DNA of 43,541 nt from Candidatus Hydrogenedentota bacterium (GTDB taxonomy: Bacteria; Hydrogenedentota; Hydrogenedentia; Hydrogenedentales; CAILVY01). Location: assembly GCA_029565395.1 (NCBI GenBank), contig JAKQOG010000065.1, forward strand, positions 1 through 43,541, read 5' to 3'. Positions 42,298 to 43,541 of this stretch are shown in pieces (the first letter of the stretch is position 1; each line of letters opens with the position of its first letter). The notes beneath the pieces are model-generated. The model made no database searches. It saw only the letters and a program-made list of their open reading frames with translations, and was not told the DNA's origin. Both the position numbers and the translations under genes were made by a program.

Positions 42298-42317
42298 ACG
42301 AAACGATAGAAGAGGTG

Positions 42318-43310
42318 TTATTCTTGGATATCAAAGGCCGCCATTACAATGGCCAGGAGGGGGCCCAGCGGCGGGCCGCCCAGGGGCGGCGGGCCAGGAT
42401 ACTTGACGAATTGAACATGGCCGTCCAAATACAAAATATTGCTGCCTCCCGGCACATGGTTGAATTTGGACACTTGCGTGCCGATATTGTCCCACATCAC
42501 AAAAATCTCACTCTGGGCCTTGGCGGTAGCAGCGGCATTATTGATGTCGGTGATCAGGAATCGCTCAATGCCTTCACGCAAGCGATACACCAGTTTTGAT
42601 TCTCCTCCTCCATTGCCGTTCCCCGGACTCACCTCGCAATCCGCATCCACTTCTTTCATGAATTCCGATTCGTTGTCTGCGAGAAAGGGTCCGGTTTGCC
42701 GGGCGAACATATCTTCCATGGCTTCCACGAATTGCGCGGGACCTTCCGTATATTCTTCCGGGATTTCCCGATTCATCTGTGCAATCAGACTTCGAAGGGT
42801 ATCCAGTTCTTTGGTAGGATACTTCGGGTATTCACAGCGATCATAGACATGCGCTGCGTAGGTATAGCTGGCATCTATGCCTTCTACGCCTTCTTGGTGG
42901 TTTCCAGCAATCTTTTGTGTAAGCGTTAATTCACCATTGTTTACCTTCGCATCTTTTGCACCGCTGTATGATATAAAATTTTCCAGACGGTCTATTGGAT
43001 CTGAAGGACAAAATGCAATGGCAAGATCCGCCACATATTCAGGATAAACAGCTTTCACGAGGGGTCCAAATGCAATACAGGGCAATACGCCGCAGCCCAT
43101 TTCCACTTCGGAGGGCGGCCACTTCTCTCCCTTGGACTCATTGGCGTACATCTTGAATACCAAGCCCCATTCCTTTAAGTTATTAGCACAGGATGCGCGG
43201 CGCGCGGATTCGCGGGCGCGCGCGAGGGCAGGCAAAAGAATGGCCGCAAGGATACCGATGATGGCAATCACGACCAGCAGTTCGATGAGCGTAAATCCGT
43301 GTCGTTTCAT
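42318..43310 (-). CDS. prepilin-like protein with H-X9-DG C-terminus
   Basis: The 330-residue protein begins with a pseudopilin signal ([27 protein letters not shown]) and has the paralogous head [19 protein letters not shown]. Its end carries [22 protein letters not shown], an H-X9-DG block nearly the same as in the prepilin-like gene at 39089, followed by a Gly/Pro-rich tail. The middle has diverged strongly between the two paralogues. AGGAGA lies before the ATG, and a strong promoter is 48 bases upstream. It has its own terminator, so it is a single transcript. Probable export is through a type II or type IV pilus machinery encoded elsewhere. The role is unknown but likely at the cell surface. 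Confidence 0.9.
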   Translation of the reverse strand: MKRHGFTLIELLVVIAIIGILAAILLPALARARESARRASCANNLKEWGLVFKMYANESKGEKWPPSEVEMGCGVLPCIAFGPLVKAVYPEYVADLAIAFCPSDPIDRLENFISYSGAKDAKVNNGELTLTQKIAGNHQEGVEGIDASYTYAAHVYDRCEYPKYPTKELDTLRSLIAQMNREIPEEYTEGPAQFVEAMEDMFARQTGPFLADNESEFMKEVDADCEVSPGNGNGGGESKLVYRLREGIERFLITDINNAAATAKAQSEIFVMWDNIGTQVSKFNHVPGGSNILYLDGHVQFVKYPGPPPLGGPPLGPLLAIVMAAFDIQE

Positions 43311-43342
43311 GACCTATTCTCCTCTTTTTTCAACGCGGTTCA

Positions 43343-43357
43343 ATTGGTACAACCAAT
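43343..43357 (-). promoter_or_regulatory. small palindrome at the prepilin gene transcription start
   Basis: ATTGG at 43343-43347 and CCAAT at 43353-43357 form an inverted repeat around TACAA. It sits between the -10 box and the expected start point, where a repressor could block transcription. This is suggestive only. Confidence 0.3.
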
Positions 43358-43386
43358 ATTCTAGCAAAAAGCCGGTTTCATGTCAA
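43358..43386 (-). promoter_or_regulatory. strong sigma-70 promoter of the prepilin-like gene
   Basis: Read on the minus strand, a perfect TTGACA (43386-43381) and TAGAAT (43363-43358) are separated by exactly 17 bases. Transcription would begin near 43351, giving a leader of about 40 bases to the start at 43310. Confidence 0.7.
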
Positions 43387-43401
43387 GATAATCTATTATT
43401 G

Positions 43402-43419
43402 AGGCATTTGCGAAATAGG
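43402..43419. repeat. third copy of the AGGCATTTGCGAAATAGG repeat core
   Basis: This 18-base sequence is identical to the outer part of both arms of the element at 30170-30298. Here the match stops after 18 bases and continues TGTCAGCC. A matching inverted partner was not seen up to the end of the window, so the other end, if any, lies outside or is lost. Confidence 0.65.
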
Positions 43420-43541
43420 TGTCAGCCAATATTGACGGGGTTATCCTGTGGCGGGAAAATTGGCTCTACCCCGGAGCTATGGGGGAAAATGGGTTCCGGG
43501 AGGCAAAAGAGACTTTTTTTGAGCTAATTCACCCCAAACGC
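43420..43541. other. non-coding right edge
   Basis: The last 120 bases are rich in G-runs and A-runs and contain no gene. A T-run at 43514-43520 follows no clear stem. If the repeat core at 43402 is the end of an insertion, this sequence would be its interior or the flanking DNA. Confidence 0.4.

Noticed and set aside
1..43541. tRNA or rRNA genes
   Set aside because: I found no cloverleaf arms with conserved GGTTCGAATCC-type T-loop context and no rRNA core motifs in the intergenic regions.

Overview
The window looks like chromosomal DNA from an uncultured Gram-negative bacterium near the Planctomycetes-Verrucomicrobia-Chlamydiae group, most likely a Hydrogenedentes-type lineage. The evidence is the Glu-Gly-Glu (EGEGE) linkers in secreted proteins, two prepilin-like proteins ending in an H-X9-DG motif, a BamA outer-membrane assembly protein, and an mcsA-mcsB-clpC operon in a Gram-negative setting. 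The lineage is inferred from protein style; no rRNA or tRNA gene is visible. Coding is dense. Several convergent gene pairs are 4-5 bases apart or overlap at their stop codons.

Layout: 1-668 is non-coding, with a small inverted-repeat element (280-421) and a good promoter for a giant secreted multidomain protein (669-4238) that ends in two copies of a dockerin-like repeat. A Tat-exported amidohydrolase (4309-5745, minus) converges on it across a shared terminator. An exopolysaccharide block follows (5894-12258): a Wzx-type flippase, a Wzy/O-antigen-ligase-type protein, a secreted GH10 glycosidase and a GT4 glycosyltransferase, the last three joined by ATGA overlaps. Next is the stress/envelope operon mcsA-mcsB-clpC-bamA (12404-18977), then a small lipoprotein with its own promoter.

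From 19610 to 26210 lies a probable carbohydrate uptake and breakdown neighbourhood: an RbsC-like permease, an RbsB-like binding lipoprotein (no ATPase gene beside them), a DapA-superfamily aldolase, a secreted parallel beta-helix protein and a beta-propeller-like lipoprotein. A hybrid sensor kinase and a ROK sugar kinase are divergent (26391-29624). Rubrerythrin, a 129-base inverted-repeat element, and a two-gene arginine-to-putrescine module (pyruvoyl arginine decarboxylase plus agmatinase) follow. Then come a small charged protein, a DinB-family protein, a secreted EGQPEG-linker protein, larB-larC-coaD, a TPR membrane protein and a fused serine hydrolase/NamZ muramidase. The window ends with two paralogous prepilin-like proteins flanking two glycosyltransferase genes, all on the minus strand.

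The most notable observation is that McsB, in an otherwise canonical mcsA-mcsB-clpC operon, has lost most residues needed for protein-arginine kinase activity, while McsA keeps its zinc cysteines and ClpC keeps both ATPase sites and its ClpP loop. This suggests a kinase-dead McsB acting as a ClpC adaptor or regulator, in an operon whose last gene is bamA, translationally coupled to clpC. Other points of interest are the AmlC-like/NamZ fusion, the tandem C-terminal repeat of the giant protein, and an 18-base repeat core shared by the 30170-30298 element and position 43402.
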